NCBI RefSeq assembly: GCF_958979055.1
Contig: NC_084888.1
Coordinates: forward strand, 30,494,804-30,558,803
Length of the DNA stretch: 64,000 nt
Source: Alnus glutinosa
Taxonomy: Eukaryota > Streptophyta > Magnoliopsida > Fagales > Betulaceae
Reading direction: 5' to 3'
The notes beneath the pieces are model-generated. The model worked only from the letters and a program-made list of their open reading frames with translations. It was not told the origin of the DNA and ran no database searches. Both the position numbers and the translations under genes were made by a program. Positions within the stretch are counted from its first letter, which is position 1; each line of letters begins with the position of its first letter. Positions 33,392 to 45,152 of this stretch are shown here, piece by piece.

Positions 33392-34792
33392 GGCCCTTCT
33401 ACTCTCTCTCTCTCTCTCTCTCCCTCTCTCTCTGTGTGTGCGCGTGTTCTCGTTTTCTGTTTTTGTTTTGCTCGCGTTTTGAGTTTACTACCCCGTTTCA
33501 GTTTCAACTTTCTACTCTCCACGCGAGCGTGTGTTTCGTACAGTATTTCTACTTTTGGAAAGGTATGACCCAGGGATAACAATTTTTTAGGCATGCATTA
33601 ATTGGACACCAGTTCATCGTTAGTAAATTAGGATTATATATTCATTACTTTTCTAAATTAACTATTAAATTTATAAGATTTACATATAATTTTTTTTATA
33701 AATTCTACAAATTTAAAAATTAATTTAAAAAAGTGATGTATGATGTACGAATGATCTACCCAAAATGTGCATTTTACAATTTAATAGAGTAAAAAATAAA
33801 AAAGTTGAACCCTAACGGGTTGTGTTTCATTTTGATCTCCGATGGCGCTGACTGGGTTCAACTCTCCATTATTTGAAACTCAAGGCAAGCATAGGCGCAT
33901 AGCACTTGTTTGATGAAATGGGTGTGAGAATCTCGAATCTGATTCCCCGTCATTATTATGCTTATACCTACTGAATTGAGTTTGCTTGGAAATTTGGAAT
34001 ATAGCTCATTGCTTGGTTGAGGCTCAAATTCTTCTTTTGTTTGTAATACGTCCGATCAAGACTTGAAGATATTGGGTCTCATTTCGTTTTTGTGGGCTAT
34101 TGTTTATAGTTAAAAGAGTTGTGTGGTTCTTGAGGGCGACTCTTTGACGGTGGTCATCGCTTTGGGGTGAGGGGGTTCTTGTTGGAGTAGATATGGTCGA
34201 TCGATAAATGATCTCAAGCATAGACATCGCAACTTTTCTTTATTTGATGTTAGGCATATTTAATTGGATGCTAACACAGCAGCCCATTGCACTGCCGATT
34301 TTGCAATTTCACAATTGTTAGATCAGGTTTGGCTAGCAAAATTTTATTCATGATTAATGATATCATTATTTTTTTCCTTAAGAAAAGAAAAAAGAAAAAA
34401 AGAGACGTGTTACCTTTTTATTTTTATTTAAATAGTCGTATTGGTGTCAAAACGTATGGCCTATTTAGTTAAATAGATTATTTTTAACGGGTCGGTAAAT
34501 TAAGTAAGTTGACTCAAATATGACATGTCAACCCGTTTTCTCAGCCTATTCTTGGCTGATCCAATCCTCACCATGGGCTCATAGTCACAAATTTGTATAA
34601 TTAATTGGGCCGCTTTATACATTACGGCCCACTTATATGGCTGGTGGACTAGTTTGTTTTCTTGAAGGAAAAGCCATTTGAGATCTGAATGTTAGAAAAA
34701 GGTATCAAACCCCGAAGCTGGTTTTTCGTCTTCTTTCCTCGCCCTAGTTCTCTTTCTCTCACTGTCTTTGCTCCATCAATTATCAGCTAACC
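33392..34792. promoter_or_regulatory. Shared upstream region of cornichon and PBF1
   Basis: The two start codons are 1.4 kb apart and diverge. The cornichon side has a CT tract (33402-33432) as 5' UTR. The PBF1 side has a pyrimidine-rich leader (34720-34780). Three TGGGC cores lie at 34574-34578, 34606-34610 and (inverse) 34627-34631, about 160-220 bases before the PBF1 ATG. TGGGC is the core of the proteasome-related cis element recognised by NAC53/NAC78 in Arabidopsis, and TGGGCC also fits TCP site II. No protein-coding frame is seen between the genes. Confidence 0.5.
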
Positions 34793-35330
34793 ATGACCAA
34801 GCAGCAAGCTAACTGGTCTCCATACGACAACAATGGCGGGTACTCTCTCTCTCTCTCTCTCTCTCTCTATTTATACGCTGTTCATTTTTGTTTGGCACGA
34901 TGTTTTTTGGATGTTATAGTTTGTGGTGTATGTAATTGGTATGTGCAGATCCTGCGTTGCGGTTGCCGGAGCCGATTACTGCGTTGTCGCGGCCGATACT
35001 CGCATGTCCACCGGTTACAGTATTCTCACGCGCGAGTACTCCAAAATCTGCAAACTGTACGCTCCTTTTGCCCCTGTATATATTTTTTTTTTCATATATA
35101 TTGTTTTTTGTTAAGTTTAGGTGTTTTTGTTGGTTTTTTTTGGGGGGGGGGGATTGATTGAAAAGATTGGGATTAGTGGGGGTGGTTTTCAGCTTTAGTA
35201 TTTGGAGATTGAATTGGTTCCCGCATGAGTTGGATTGTATCGAATATCAATCTCGTTGAAGTACAAATTTCAGATTTTGGGTTGGCACAGTATTAGGGGA
35301 AAATCTTGTCTTACAGTTTTTTATTTTATT

Positions 35331-35381
<51 letters not shown>

Positions 35382-38300
35382 TATGAATAAGCTTCAATTT
35401 ACTAATAACAAATCAGAGTACAACACAAACCCCAGAGTAAACTGGAACTCAGCCACAAAGAGGGGCTCAACTCAAAAACGTGCCTAACAGCCTACCAAAA
35501 CAAAAATCAACAACAGCAGCAGAACACTCTACTGCAGAAACAACCTATAACACCAAGACAACAAACTCTACAAGTATTTCAGCTTTACATCAAACTAACA
35601 AACCCCATATCATTTACAAAGAATAAGATGCTGGAGGCACCATTTACAACAGATAGCCATATTTTCAGCAGATTTTTTGAACTTTCCTGCTTTCATATTT
35701 GAGTACGCATCTCCCATTCAATCCTTTTCAAAATTTGTTCTTCTGATCTCACTACATTCCCATGCCTTATACCATTCCTTTCTTTCCGAAGGTGGTAGAT
35801 TACAGCCCCCAAAGTCAGTTTACATAAGTAAGACTCTTCCATTTCAAAGCATTAACACCCCATTCCAAGACTTCTTCCCACTTCACATAAGAATTATCCA
35901 CCATATATCTTCTCACAACCTCTTGCCAAATCCTCTTGCTAAAACTACATTGAAAGAACATATGGTCATGGGTTTCAATACAACTTCTGCAAAATGAACA
36001 AGTTCGGGCTTGTTTGGCAACCACCCTCATTTTTTCCCTAAAAAAGTCAACTTCAAAACATTCTACTTTTTATATTACATCAATCACTTTTTAACAATTT
36101 TTTTTCACTTTTTATATCACATCAATTACTTTTTAATAACCTTTTTCACTTTTCCTTACAAAAAAATCAAAATTTCTTTCTACTTTATATCACATCAATC
36201 ACTTAAATTACTATTCAAAAAAAAAAATTCACCTAAAAAACCTTTACCAAACACCCCCCCCAAATTTTATCCCCAAGCAATCAGCCTATCCCCAGTAGAG
36301 AGACTGTTTTTAATTGCAAGCCAAAGAATAAAACGATGCCTAGGAATATATAGAGGGAACCAGACCAAATGCCACCAATCAACTACATCATGCTTGGTTC
36401 TGATTGCAGCCCATGTATCTGCAGGAGAATAGACACCTGATTTGGAAATAACCCACCTTGCTGTGTCCTTCTCACTTCTTTCCAGAAACTCAAGTTTGAA
36501 TCATTGATTACTCTAAACCCATATTTATCAAATAAGACACCATCGGGATGCCACCAATCCATCTAAAAGATGAATTCCTTTCCCATTGCCAACACTGAAC
36601 TTGATAAAATCATGGGCTGAGTCTCTAAGCTTCAGCAGTTTCTTCCAACCCCAAGTACTGTTTTGAGGGACCTTTATACCCCAGAAACTCTTACCCCTCA
36701 ACAGATTTTTTTTTTTCACCCATGCTACCCACTAGGAACTTTAACAGGAACACTCTCACTTCCGGACCACTAAAATTTATTAAATTTTTGCTCCAAAATT
36801 CTAATAACTTCCTTTGGTGGAATGAAAACACTCGACCAAAACACCTGGATGCTATAGAGCACAAAACTGAGCGACTGTAAACGACCTGAGCAAACCAACT
36901 TTTTTTTTTTGATAAGTAATAATTCATTAAAAAGCGCAAATGGGCGCAACCCTAGTACACAGGAAGTATACAAAAGAGCAAGCCAACTTTTTAGAAAGCC
37001 ATGAATTGATTATAGCAGACACCTTTTCCTGGACAGCAATGGAACTCCAAGATACCGCATGGACAAAGCTCCCTCCTTGACTTGAATACAGTCCAGAATA
37101 TTCTGCTTGAAAGCAGGGTGAAGGCTGCGACAAAAAAATGGTGCTTTTGTTTGGATTTGCAACCAAACTCCTTAAGAACATGTGTAATAGACTCCACAGT
37201 CTTCAGTTAACTTTGAAAATTAAGTAAATTATCTGTGAAGCAAAGATGTGTAATCTTCAACTTCTCACACCGAGGATGAAAACTAATTTCTCTCTTAACT
37301 AAAGCAGCTTCCTCCAGTAATCTTGACAAAACTTCCATTGCCAAAACAAAAAGATAAGGAGAAAGATGATCTCCTTGTCCTAAACCTCTTTTTCCTTCAA
37401 AAAAACCAACTAGATTACCATTGACTGCCACTGAAAAACGGGGAGAAGTAATACAAACCTCAATCCATCTGATAAATCTGTCAGGAACTCCATAGCCAAC
37501 CAAACAAAGAAGTAAGAAATCCCATTCAACAGAGTCACAAGCTTTCATAAGATTTAACTTGATGGTACAACACGCTTTTCCTTTCTCCTTGTGATAGTCT
37601 CTCAAATCTCCTGAGCTAGAAGAATATTCTCTGAAATGCTTCGGGTGGGAATAAATGCAGTCTGATTCTTACTAACAAGATGATCCAAGCTAGGCATCAA
37701 CCGGTTAGCAAGAATTTTATTGATACATTTATACACAATGTTGCAACAAGAGATGGGCCTATAATCACTCTTTGAAGAAGGGTTAATCTTCTTGGGAACT
37801 AAAGAGATTATAGTTGCATTAACCTCTTTTAATAGTTTACCATTTCTCCTGAACAGATTTTACCACATTGAAGTCCCCAGAGATTAACTAAGGACTAGCA
37901 CCAACTATCCTCTTAAGTGCGCACAAATCCTGCCAAAGGACCTTCCTCTCCACACCTTTATTCAAACCATAGACAAAAGAATGAAACCAACTCACTCCCC
38001 CTTGAACCAATTGGATCTCACAACTTAAGACTTGAGCCTTAAGATGTATGGTATTATCTCCACACATAAAAAGTCCCGGCTGGTGCATTTATTTTTACTT
38101 ATCAAAAAAAAAATTATGGTATTAACCATCCACTTATTCTGATCCCAACGTATCCACAACCTCCCCTAAATGATGACAATTATAGTTGTTGATAAATCCC
38201 CTACCAGGAACTATATGATCCTGAATCATAACAGATTTTTCCTCCTTTACCCTAGTTTCAATTACACAAATAATAGAGCACTTCAAACTAGCCACCATTC

Positions 38301-41300
38301 TCTTTATTTCTCTTTGCTTTAAGAGGTCATTAAGAACTCTTATATTCCAAACAAGAACCTTCATGAACTAACAAACAGTGGGAGAAAAATCCCTCCCAGC
38401 AAATTCCCCATCCGGCTGCTCTATTTCCTTCCCTAATTCCCCTTTATGTATTAAATTCTTAACTCCTACTGCAGCTTCAAGAATTTTATGAAGTCGGCTG
38501 CTATCCTTTCCTTTTACAGAAACTTCTCCATCTTCCAGCTCCTTCACATCATGAGTTTTGGACAGAACCTTGAAAGAATTAGACAAAGCACCTCCTGCAT
38601 TCTGATGGTTCCTAGATGTCCCTGCTGCACTTCGAATAACTGTTTTATCAAACACCTGTGGCTCAGCATTTTTTACCTTCCTCTGAACCTCAGTCCACTC
38701 ATACTGTTTATCAGTTTTGACTTTTTGCACCTCAGTTCCCTCTTGCTGCTGTACAACCTTCTTAGGAGCCCACGCCGTCTTCTCCTTACGGGAACAAGCA
38801 TAGGTAGGGTGTCCAAACGCATGGCAGGTTGAACACTTGATGGGGATCCATGGGTATTCCACCCCAATTGTAATATACTGACCATCCCCGCTATCCAATT
38901 CCAATTCCCTAGGAAACTTAGAATCAGCACCAACTTCAACTAAAACCCTAGTATAACCCAAACGCAATTGCTCCTCCGTGACTGAATCTGCATAAAGTGG
39001 ATGACCAACTCCACTAGCTACATAACCAAGACATTCAGAGCTCCAAAATTCCAGGGGAGATGAACAAGCTTAATCCAAATAATTATCTTGGATAAGGAAA
39101 GGTTTAAAAGCTGCATCCCCGGCTCCTGCTTACGAAGAATTTAGGGCTTATTGGCAATATGCCAAAACTTTGCCTCCAAAAATTCATTACGGGTTCTCTC
39201 ATCCGCAAATCGAAAAATGAATAAACCATTTTCCATTGAGGAAACCTCTACCTTACCATGTTGACTCCATAGGTTCTCCACTGAATGCTTAACCACAAAA
39301 AATGGTGAAGGTTTATCTAAGAATTGCCCAACAAGGCTCGGTTTCCACCTATTAATCCCCTCCACAGCTTCAGCTGGGGGTTTCACTATGATCTTACCAT
39401 AAACTATCGAAGGCTCATGATACTGTAAAATCCCCAAGGATTTTTCGTTTGTAAACAATCCATGCCAACTCTGACAATATCCTCGCGTGGTACTTTGTTT
39501 CGCTAGCTCCCCAATCTTCACACCCTCTGTTTCATGAATCTCCGGAACCTTCAAAGTGCAATTCAACTCATTTGATTCCTTCTTAGTACAAACCCCCAAA
39601 ATCTGCTGAGCATTCTTCTCCTCACTATCCTTTAATTCAAAATCCATTTTCCCGCTCTCATCCACCACTCTCTTCCTCACTCTCTTGAAAATCATTCACA
39701 ACCACATCCAAATTTCCTACACAGCTAGTTTCCCTTATTTCCACCTCCTGATCATCAGAAACAACCAATTTACCCTCCTCATAGATCGAATCCACCAGTT
39801 GATTCAATCCCTTACTCTTACCCGTACCACGACCTGACTTCCTTCTAGCCATAGCAAAAAAATAGCAATAATCAAAAGAAAGAAAAGCCAACCTTGATTG
39901 CCCGCAGCATCTGCTACCGGTAGGGGTGTACAAGCGGGCAGGGCAGTTATTAACCGCAACTGGATAATCGAATAACTGCCTAGACTGGTTGTGGTTACCG
40001 GTTATCAGGATTGAAGAAAGGGGTATTGGTAGATTAGTGGATTAGTGGTTGCTACTTGGTGTTGGAAGAAATGACTGATGTCTTGAAGCAGTGCAGGATA
40101 GTTTTGCCTTTTCATTAATCCACGTGGATAGCTACTAAATGCTCTGTTAGGACAATGGCAGTTAAATAAGCCTACTTTGTGTATTTTTACTAGGTAGAGC
40201 TGTGTTGTTAAATGTAAGTTTGTGGGGATATAGAAACTTATCAAAAAAAAAAAGTTTATGGGGATATAGAAGTAGTGTGATATGTTTTTCAATAGTGACA
40301 CATGACTGAAGTAAATTGTTCTTCTGTTTGTTGCTTAATGACTTTGAATTAGCCCTTTGTTGTCATTTTGCTCTTATTTTATGGACTCTTTGCACCTGAT
40401 AGCAAGGTTCTAATGCTTACGGAGTTGGAGAGAGGCTGTAGAGCAATTGTCAGAGTTCCAATATAATCAAGCCATGTCTAACATTTTTCTTTCCCTTGAC
40501 CTTGCAGAGCGGACAAATGTGTAATGGCTTCTTCTGGTTTTCAAGCTGATGTGAAAGCTTTACAAAAGCTCTTGGCAGCTAGGCACTTGGTGAGGTTTCA
40601 AAATATCTAATTGTCTACTGGCTGTTAATATATCTTCTGCAAGAAGTACATTGGTTGAAGCATGCTAGATTGAGTGGGCTTAATCTGATTTTCATTAGTT
40701 TCATATCTATAGACGTCTCTTTGCTGTGTCAATTAGATATGTTTGTAAGTCAGTTTCAAAGCATGGGCAATTTGTTTATCATTTTAATATCTCAAATTTT
40801 TCATTTGTTTATAGCTTTGTTTTCTTGTTTATTTTGGATTGTTATATGGCTTCCTTTTGCTTCTTTTTAAACTTTGTGGTGCTTTGTCCGAAGGAGAATG
40901 CAATATGATAGGATTGCTATGTGTGAAGAGATGGGGGGAAATGTTTCTCTTCGTGTCAGATCAGAGTTAATTGCTGGAGATTTCTTCTATGAGAAACAGG
41001 GAGCACTACAGAATAATTTAGTTTGTTGTAGACCTTTAGTAATATACAGTGACTATCTTTTTATAGCAGATGGCTCATGATAAAGTCCTAGTGATACTGC
41101 TTTCTGCAAGCAGGAACAGCTGAGTCATGCATTTCGCAAACCCTATGAATAAGTTCAAACTTGTAATGCTGCTTTTGGGAACCTTTTAGAGTATTATTTA
41201 GAATGAGGAAAAGCTGAGTTTTGGTTAGTGTGGTCACTCATGTATTATTGGATGGAGGCTCTCACCATCTACAATTGATATAGAAAGTACAAGCCTTTGA

Positions 41301-42877
41301 TAGCTATATCTATTGCTGGGAAAAATATGCTATTTAGGCTGTTACACAATGTGTAATAATTCAGAAAAGGGGTCTGGATGCTAATAACAAGATCTTTTAT
41401 TGGGGTTACTTTAGATTATTTTCTGATGAGCTGGTATAGACCATATAGCAATCCTTGTTTTTTCTGTAACCTATGAAAAATTTTGTTATCTTGTTCTAGG
41501 CTATTTACTTTTTAATGTCATAAATAACTTACCAGCTTTGAGTTTGATGAAACATGGACACTTTTCTTAATAAAAGTGTTTATGTTTTGATTTTTAGGTC
41601 TCCTGGCTTTTGAACATTTCTCATATATAGCTTTTCCCACATTTAGATGCAAATTTTTAAGATTTTTTTTTTTTTTTACTCCATCTTCCTGTAGGTTTTG
41701 GTTAATTGGTTTTGGGGAGCTTCTTTTGTTTGTTGGGTTATTGTTGGGTGTTTGGATTGCTTGGTAGGGGTTGTTTTTGTATTTGGGGAGCTTCTTTTGT
41801 TTCTTGGGTGTATGTTGGGGGCTTACCTTTGGGTTTTTGGGGCCTCTCTTTGTTTTGGGGTTTTCCTTTGTTTTTGTGGGCTAGCTGAGCTGTTCCTCTG
41901 TATACTTCCTGTGTACTTAGGGCGTTTTATGCTTTTTTAATAAAATCTTCTTACTTATCAAAAAAAAAAAAGGTTTTGGTTAATTGGTATATAATTTAAA
42001 AAGGACGAATTGTTCTATTAAATTTAATGTTTGTAAAAACACATGTAGGTCCTGTATGGTTTGAAGTTTTTGATTCTCGTTTCTGTAGACATTGTTTTAT
42101 TGGATGTAAATTTGGAGACATGAAACTGAACTCATACCTAATCTCACTGATATTCTTTCTTGTATACAGATCTATCAGCAACAACACAACAAGCAGATGA
42201 GCTGCCCTGCTATGGGTCAACTGCTCTCTAACACCCTCTACTATAAACGATTCTTTCCGTATTATTCCTTCAACGTTCTAGGTGGCCTTGACAGTGAAGG
42301 TAAACTACTACAAGCTTTAAAAGTCATTTTCATGCCCTTTCTTTGTATTGACGCACCTTTTTTTTTTCTTTTTTGGGTTTAATTCCAAAACCAGGGAAGG
42401 GTTGTGTCTTCACATATGATGCTGTTGGTTCCTATGAGAGAGTTGGATATAGTTCCCAAGGTTCTGGTTCCACACTCATCATGCCCTTTCTGGATAACCA
42501 GCTGAAGTCTCCCAGCCCTCTCTTATTGCCTGCCCTGGTGTGTTGTTGTTGACTTAAATTATGGGTTTATGCATTTAATTTCTTCCGCATCTGTAAGTTA
42601 CATATGCCTGATTTTTAAACTGTGACCTTTAGGATGCTGTTACACCACTTTCTGAATCAGAAGCAGTTGATTTGGTTAAAACTGTTTTTGCATCTGCAAC
42701 TGAGAGGGATATATACACTGTAAGCTTCTGGTTCTCTACAATTCTGCCCTTCTGTGGGAGGTTTCTGTGTCTCTTTTTTAACAAGTCATGGATGTTCTAC
42801 AGGGAGACAAGCTTGAAATTGTCGTTATAAATGCTGAAGGTATTCGTCGTGAATTCATTGAACTCAGGAAAGACTGA
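34793..42877 (+). CDS. PBF1: 20S proteasome subunit beta type-1 (beta6), PBF1
   Basis: Seven exons join in frame to 223 aa, exactly the Arabidopsis PBF1 length: 34793-34839, 34949-35056, 40508-40589, 42170-42299, 42395-42537, 42633-42719, 42803-42877. The product starts MTKQQANWSPYDNNGG, then SCVAVAGADYCVVAADTRMS, SGFQADVKALQKLLAARH, RFFPYYSFNVLGGLD, FTYDAVGSYERVGYSSQGSG, PSPLLLPALDAVTPLSE, and ends REFIELRKD. It is the non-catalytic beta6 ring subunit of the 20S core, in cytosol and nucleus; it has no N-terminal catalytic threonine, as expected. Intron 2 is 5451 bp because of an antisense LINE; intron 3 (1580 bp) holds a short sense LINE tail copy. Splice sites look intact. Intron 1 begins within a CT microsatellite immediately after the GT donor. 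Confidence 0.96.
35815..36011 (-). pseudogene. LINE zf-RVT zinc-binding domain
   Basis: Minus strand reads ARTCSFCRSCIETHDHMFFQ and CSFSKRIWQEVVRRYM. The C-x2-C ... H-x3-F-x-C-x6-W spacing is the zf-RVT domain that follows LINE RT in plants. Upstream of it the LINE is interrupted by a MITE. Confidence 0.8.
36012..36262. mobile_element. MITE nested in the LINE
   Basis: It starts TTGTTTGGCAACC and ends with the inverse-type TTTACCAAACAC, with an interior of repeated 'CTTTTTATATCACATCAAT' phrases. It separates the zf-RVT domain from the RT-side sequence of the LINE. Target duplication not resolved because of a C-run at the right edge. Confidence 0.6.
36905..36975 (-). mobile_element. LINE tail nested inside the LINE
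   Basis: GAGCAAACCAACTTTT (from 36888) and GAGCAAGCCAACTTTT (from 36976) are the target duplication. Between them the minus strand reads GTATACTTCCTGTGTACTAG and ends TTATTACTTATC plus poly-A, the same 3' end as 41711-41970. About 70 bp were integrated, a 5'-truncated copy. Confidence 0.85.
37207..37605 (-). pseudogene. LINE reverse transcriptase fragment
   Basis: The open frame reads MRDYHKEKGKACCTIKLNLM, KACDSVEWDFLLLCLVGYGV, RFIRWIEVCITSPRFSVAVN, GKRGLGQGDHLSPYLFVLAM and KITHLCFTDNLL. These are the plant LINE RT blocks: K-x-D-x-x-K-A-(Y/F)-D-x-V (here NLMKACDSV), GLRQGDPLSP (here GLGQGDHLSP) and FADD (here FTDN). Two catalytic aspartate positions are altered (DLMKA to NLMKA, FADD to FTDN), so RT activity should be lost. 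Confidence 0.88.
38056..38101 (+). mobile_element. Short LINE tail inside the LINE endonuclease region
   Basis: TATGGTATTA occurs at 38046-38055 and again just after the poly-A at about 38115. Between them the sequence ends TTTTTACTTATC plus poly-A, the LINE 3' signature in the plus orientation. The insert is about 55 bp. The short target repeat makes this less sure than the other tails. Confidence 0.55.
38134..38364 (-). pseudogene. LINE endonuclease (APE-like) N-terminal fragment
   Basis: MKVLVWNIRVLNDLLKQREI followed by LKCSIICVIETRVKEEK matches the start of plant L1 endonucleases, normally M-K-x-L-x-W-N-x-R-G-L-N and ...-x-E-T-K/R. The glycine of NxRGLN is Val here. The catalytic Glu of ETRV is kept. 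The frame ends at 38134 and the rest of the domain is shifted and interrupted by a short LINE tail. Confidence 0.8.
38368..39852 (-). pseudogene. LINE ORF1 (DUF4283 plus CCHC zinc knuckle)
   Basis: The probable start is ATG at 39852: MARRKSGRGTGKSKGLNQL. After a frameshift near 39680, 39695-39141 reads GIDRWKP-like GINRWKPSLVGQFLDKPSP, FFVVKHSVENLWSQHGKVEV and FRFADERTRNEFLEAKFWHI, the DUF4283 domain typical of plant LINE ORF1. After further breaks, 38967-38368 contains CSTCHAFGHPTYAC, a CCHC zinc knuckle (C-x2-C-x3-GH-x4-C). It would bind LINE RNA. Frameshifts around 39140-38970 and 39680 inactivate it. Confidence 0.85.
40237..40253 (+). mobile_element. Ultra-short LINE tail in PBF1 intron 2
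   Basis: GTTTGTGGGGATATAGAA (40218-40235) and GTTTATGGGGATATAGAA (40254-40271) flank only ACTTATC plus poly-A. Same LINE 3' signature as elsewhere; the insert is under 20 bases. Confidence 0.8.
41711..41970 (+). mobile_element. 5'-truncated LINE (260 bp) in PBF1 intron 3
   Basis: A perfect 18-bp duplication AGGTTTTGGTTAATTGGT (41693-41710 and 41971-41988) flanks the copy. The insert is the LINE 3' UTR: G/T-rich, with GTATACTTCCTGTGTACTTA and ending TTCTTACTTATC plus poly-A. It is the clearest reference for the short tails in this window. The open frames on it are non-coding. Confidence 0.93.
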
Positions 42878-43595
42878 TTTCTGTCCTGAATTGTTGTGCT
42901 GGTCTTCAAAGCAATATGCTCAAATGGCCTTTGATGGTATTGCCATGGTGGTTCTTTCGGTGTTCTCATGACTCATCAATTAAGATTTAGCTTGTCAATG
43001 AGTTAAATATGAACAATTGCATTTCCTTATGGGAATTGTTGAAGAAGTGATGCCTATTTTGGACACGAGTTTCCTGTATTAGACAATGTCAATATCCACT
43101 TGTCTTTGCCCCAAGTTTATATATTTAAGTCTTAACACTCTTGAAAATAGACGTGGTAATGACTTATGAATGATGAATCTCCTTTAATTTGGTGTTTTGA
43201 GTGACGTAAATCTGATTTATCTTCTTTATATAATGGTTGGTAGAGAGAACCTTTGAAACATTTTTTAGAGCACCCATCACCCGTGTCATCACCGCACAAA
43301 AGCATGATACTTTCTAACATTCATTCTTCAGGTGATGGGTTGTGCCTCTTTCGTCATAGTTTCATATTATGAACATTTTCTCTACAATAAACATATATAG
43401 GTCTTGGAGCATCAGAAGAGCTCAAATCTGTTTCTAGTTTCAAAGATCCATTGCCTCGGGTGAACCTAGGAATGCAACAAAAGGTTAGAAAAAATGTATT
43501 TTGATCTAGTCTTTAAAGCAGATCTCAGTACATGATTATAAAAATTGAGGGTACAATCTGTATAGAATTTATTCTCGTTGTATAAGCAATGCCCC
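42878..43595. other. Convergent 3' region between PBF1 and DUF1499 gene
   Basis: About 0.7 kb separates the two stop codons. It would hold both 3' UTRs. AT-rich; no frame with a recognisable domain. Confidence 0.5.
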
Positions 43596-45102
43596 TCAAA
43601 AGCTGTCTTCAGAAGCCCATCCTTTCTTCTCCAACTCTTGTCGCAATGCCTGTTAAGAATTCCAGATGCCAAGTAGTTCCTTATAACATAACTATGAATG
43701 TTAAACCCACAAACAAGATGAGATTGTTTTAGATGCTTACCTTGATTCGCTTTCTATTGACATCAAAATCATAGTTTCCCAACCGCGATGCAGATCGATA
43801 CTCCACTATTGAGTTCTTTCCCGGTGGAAACCAAAATTCAACATCATCCACAAACTGTTGGAACAGAACAGCACTCTAATGTTTCCAGTTCTTTTTGAGA
43901 AAAACAGGTTCATAAATGATAGGATATTGGAGACGAGTTACACCTACCCCCAGTATGCTGCTTTCGTATTCCACTCGAACATAATCATCTTTCTTCTCCA
44001 CTATCCGTGGCGTAAACTTGTCCGGTTTCGTTGATTTTATCTGTAAGATGAATTTTAGGATCTTGATTCAGCTTAGTTCAAAGTTTAGAAAGGTTAATGC
44101 TGCTCCTATTATGAGGCAGTTAAACTACTCTCAGAGAAGTTGTTGTTACCACTTCGACTAGTTCCTCCATTGCTTCTTCGCTGCTCACAGGATTTTTCCT
44201 ACCGCGGTTGTAGTTCCTACAAAAAAAAGTAGACACCAACTTGCACAACGTTTTCATTGGCCGACTAATGTCCAGTACCAGTGGAAGTCACATTTCTCAC
44301 GCGCTTGCAAGAAAAAGTGTTTTTTTTTTTTTTAAAACGTGTTAATAGCAAAGGTCATCACACGAGTCCCACATGGTCGGCTCCTATAATAATCAATGAC
44401 TAGAATCATGACTTATGCATTTCACTTTATGCTTTATGGTTCAAATTTCTGACAGTTTTTTATTTTTTATTTTTGATTAGTCAACAAAGTTGCAGCCCAG
44501 TTTAAGAAAGATTCCTCATTGTTATCTCTTCTATTATTATTATTAATTAATTGCGACTATGTCACAAGCAAAACTTTGCAAGCATTCTATGGATTAAATA
44601 TGTTCTTAAGATTATCAAAAAAAAAAAAAAAAAATGTTCTTAAGCATGAATGGCAAGAATTTTTCGGCCAAAAAAGAAAAAAAAAAATCTAGTGAAAATA
44701 AGGAAAAATGGGAAAAGTTTTACCAGGGTGGGGCATAGTGAACGAGATCGCTGACGTTCTCCGACGTTGAGATACAATTCTTAGTAGCCGGACAAAGTGC
44801 CAGGGAAGGTGGGTTTTTCTGAACCCCCAAATACTCAGGCTTTTTTCCGCTGAATCACAATCCACAAGAGTGATAATCAAACCAATAGGTGAGCTTGATC
44901 AAATAATTTCCCGAGGAGGACCGAAATGATACATCTAAATTGTAATGGCACAAACGTCCAATGGGAAAGAAAGAAAGATAAGGAGCACAAAGAAACGTAC
45001 CTTAGGCTGAAGATGGCTCCAATTACAGCTAATTCGCTGCTCCTTAGGACGATTTCCCTTCAAAATGCAATGTTTCAATAAACCAAATCTTGCTCTGTGT
45101 GC

Positions 45103-45152
<50 letters not shown>

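Larger units (their letters stand above)
35320..39950 (-). mobile_element. L1-type LINE, near full length but decayed, in PBF1 intron 2
   Basis: Minus-strand order is ORF1 (from 39852), endonuclease (38364), reverse transcriptase (37605-37207) and zf-RVT (about 36011-35815), ending in an (AAT)n-rich tail (inverse of the ATT repeat at 35338-35381). This is the standard plant L1 layout. It lies antisense to PBF1. Stops and frameshifts interrupt both ORFs. It contains at least a MITE (36012-36262), a nested LINE (36905-36975) and a short LINE tail (38056-38101). The exact 5' end is uncertain; CCGGTAGGGGTGTACAAGC at 39916 may already be another element. Confidence 0.85.

Noticed and set aside
35677..36432. 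Plus-strand open frames in PBF1 intron 2
   Set aside because: Shadows of the antisense LINE and of an AT-rich MITE.
41698..41940. Gly/Trp/Phe-rich open frame, looks like a membrane protein
   Set aside because: It lies entirely in the G/T-rich LINE 3' UTR copy flanked by an 18-bp TSD.
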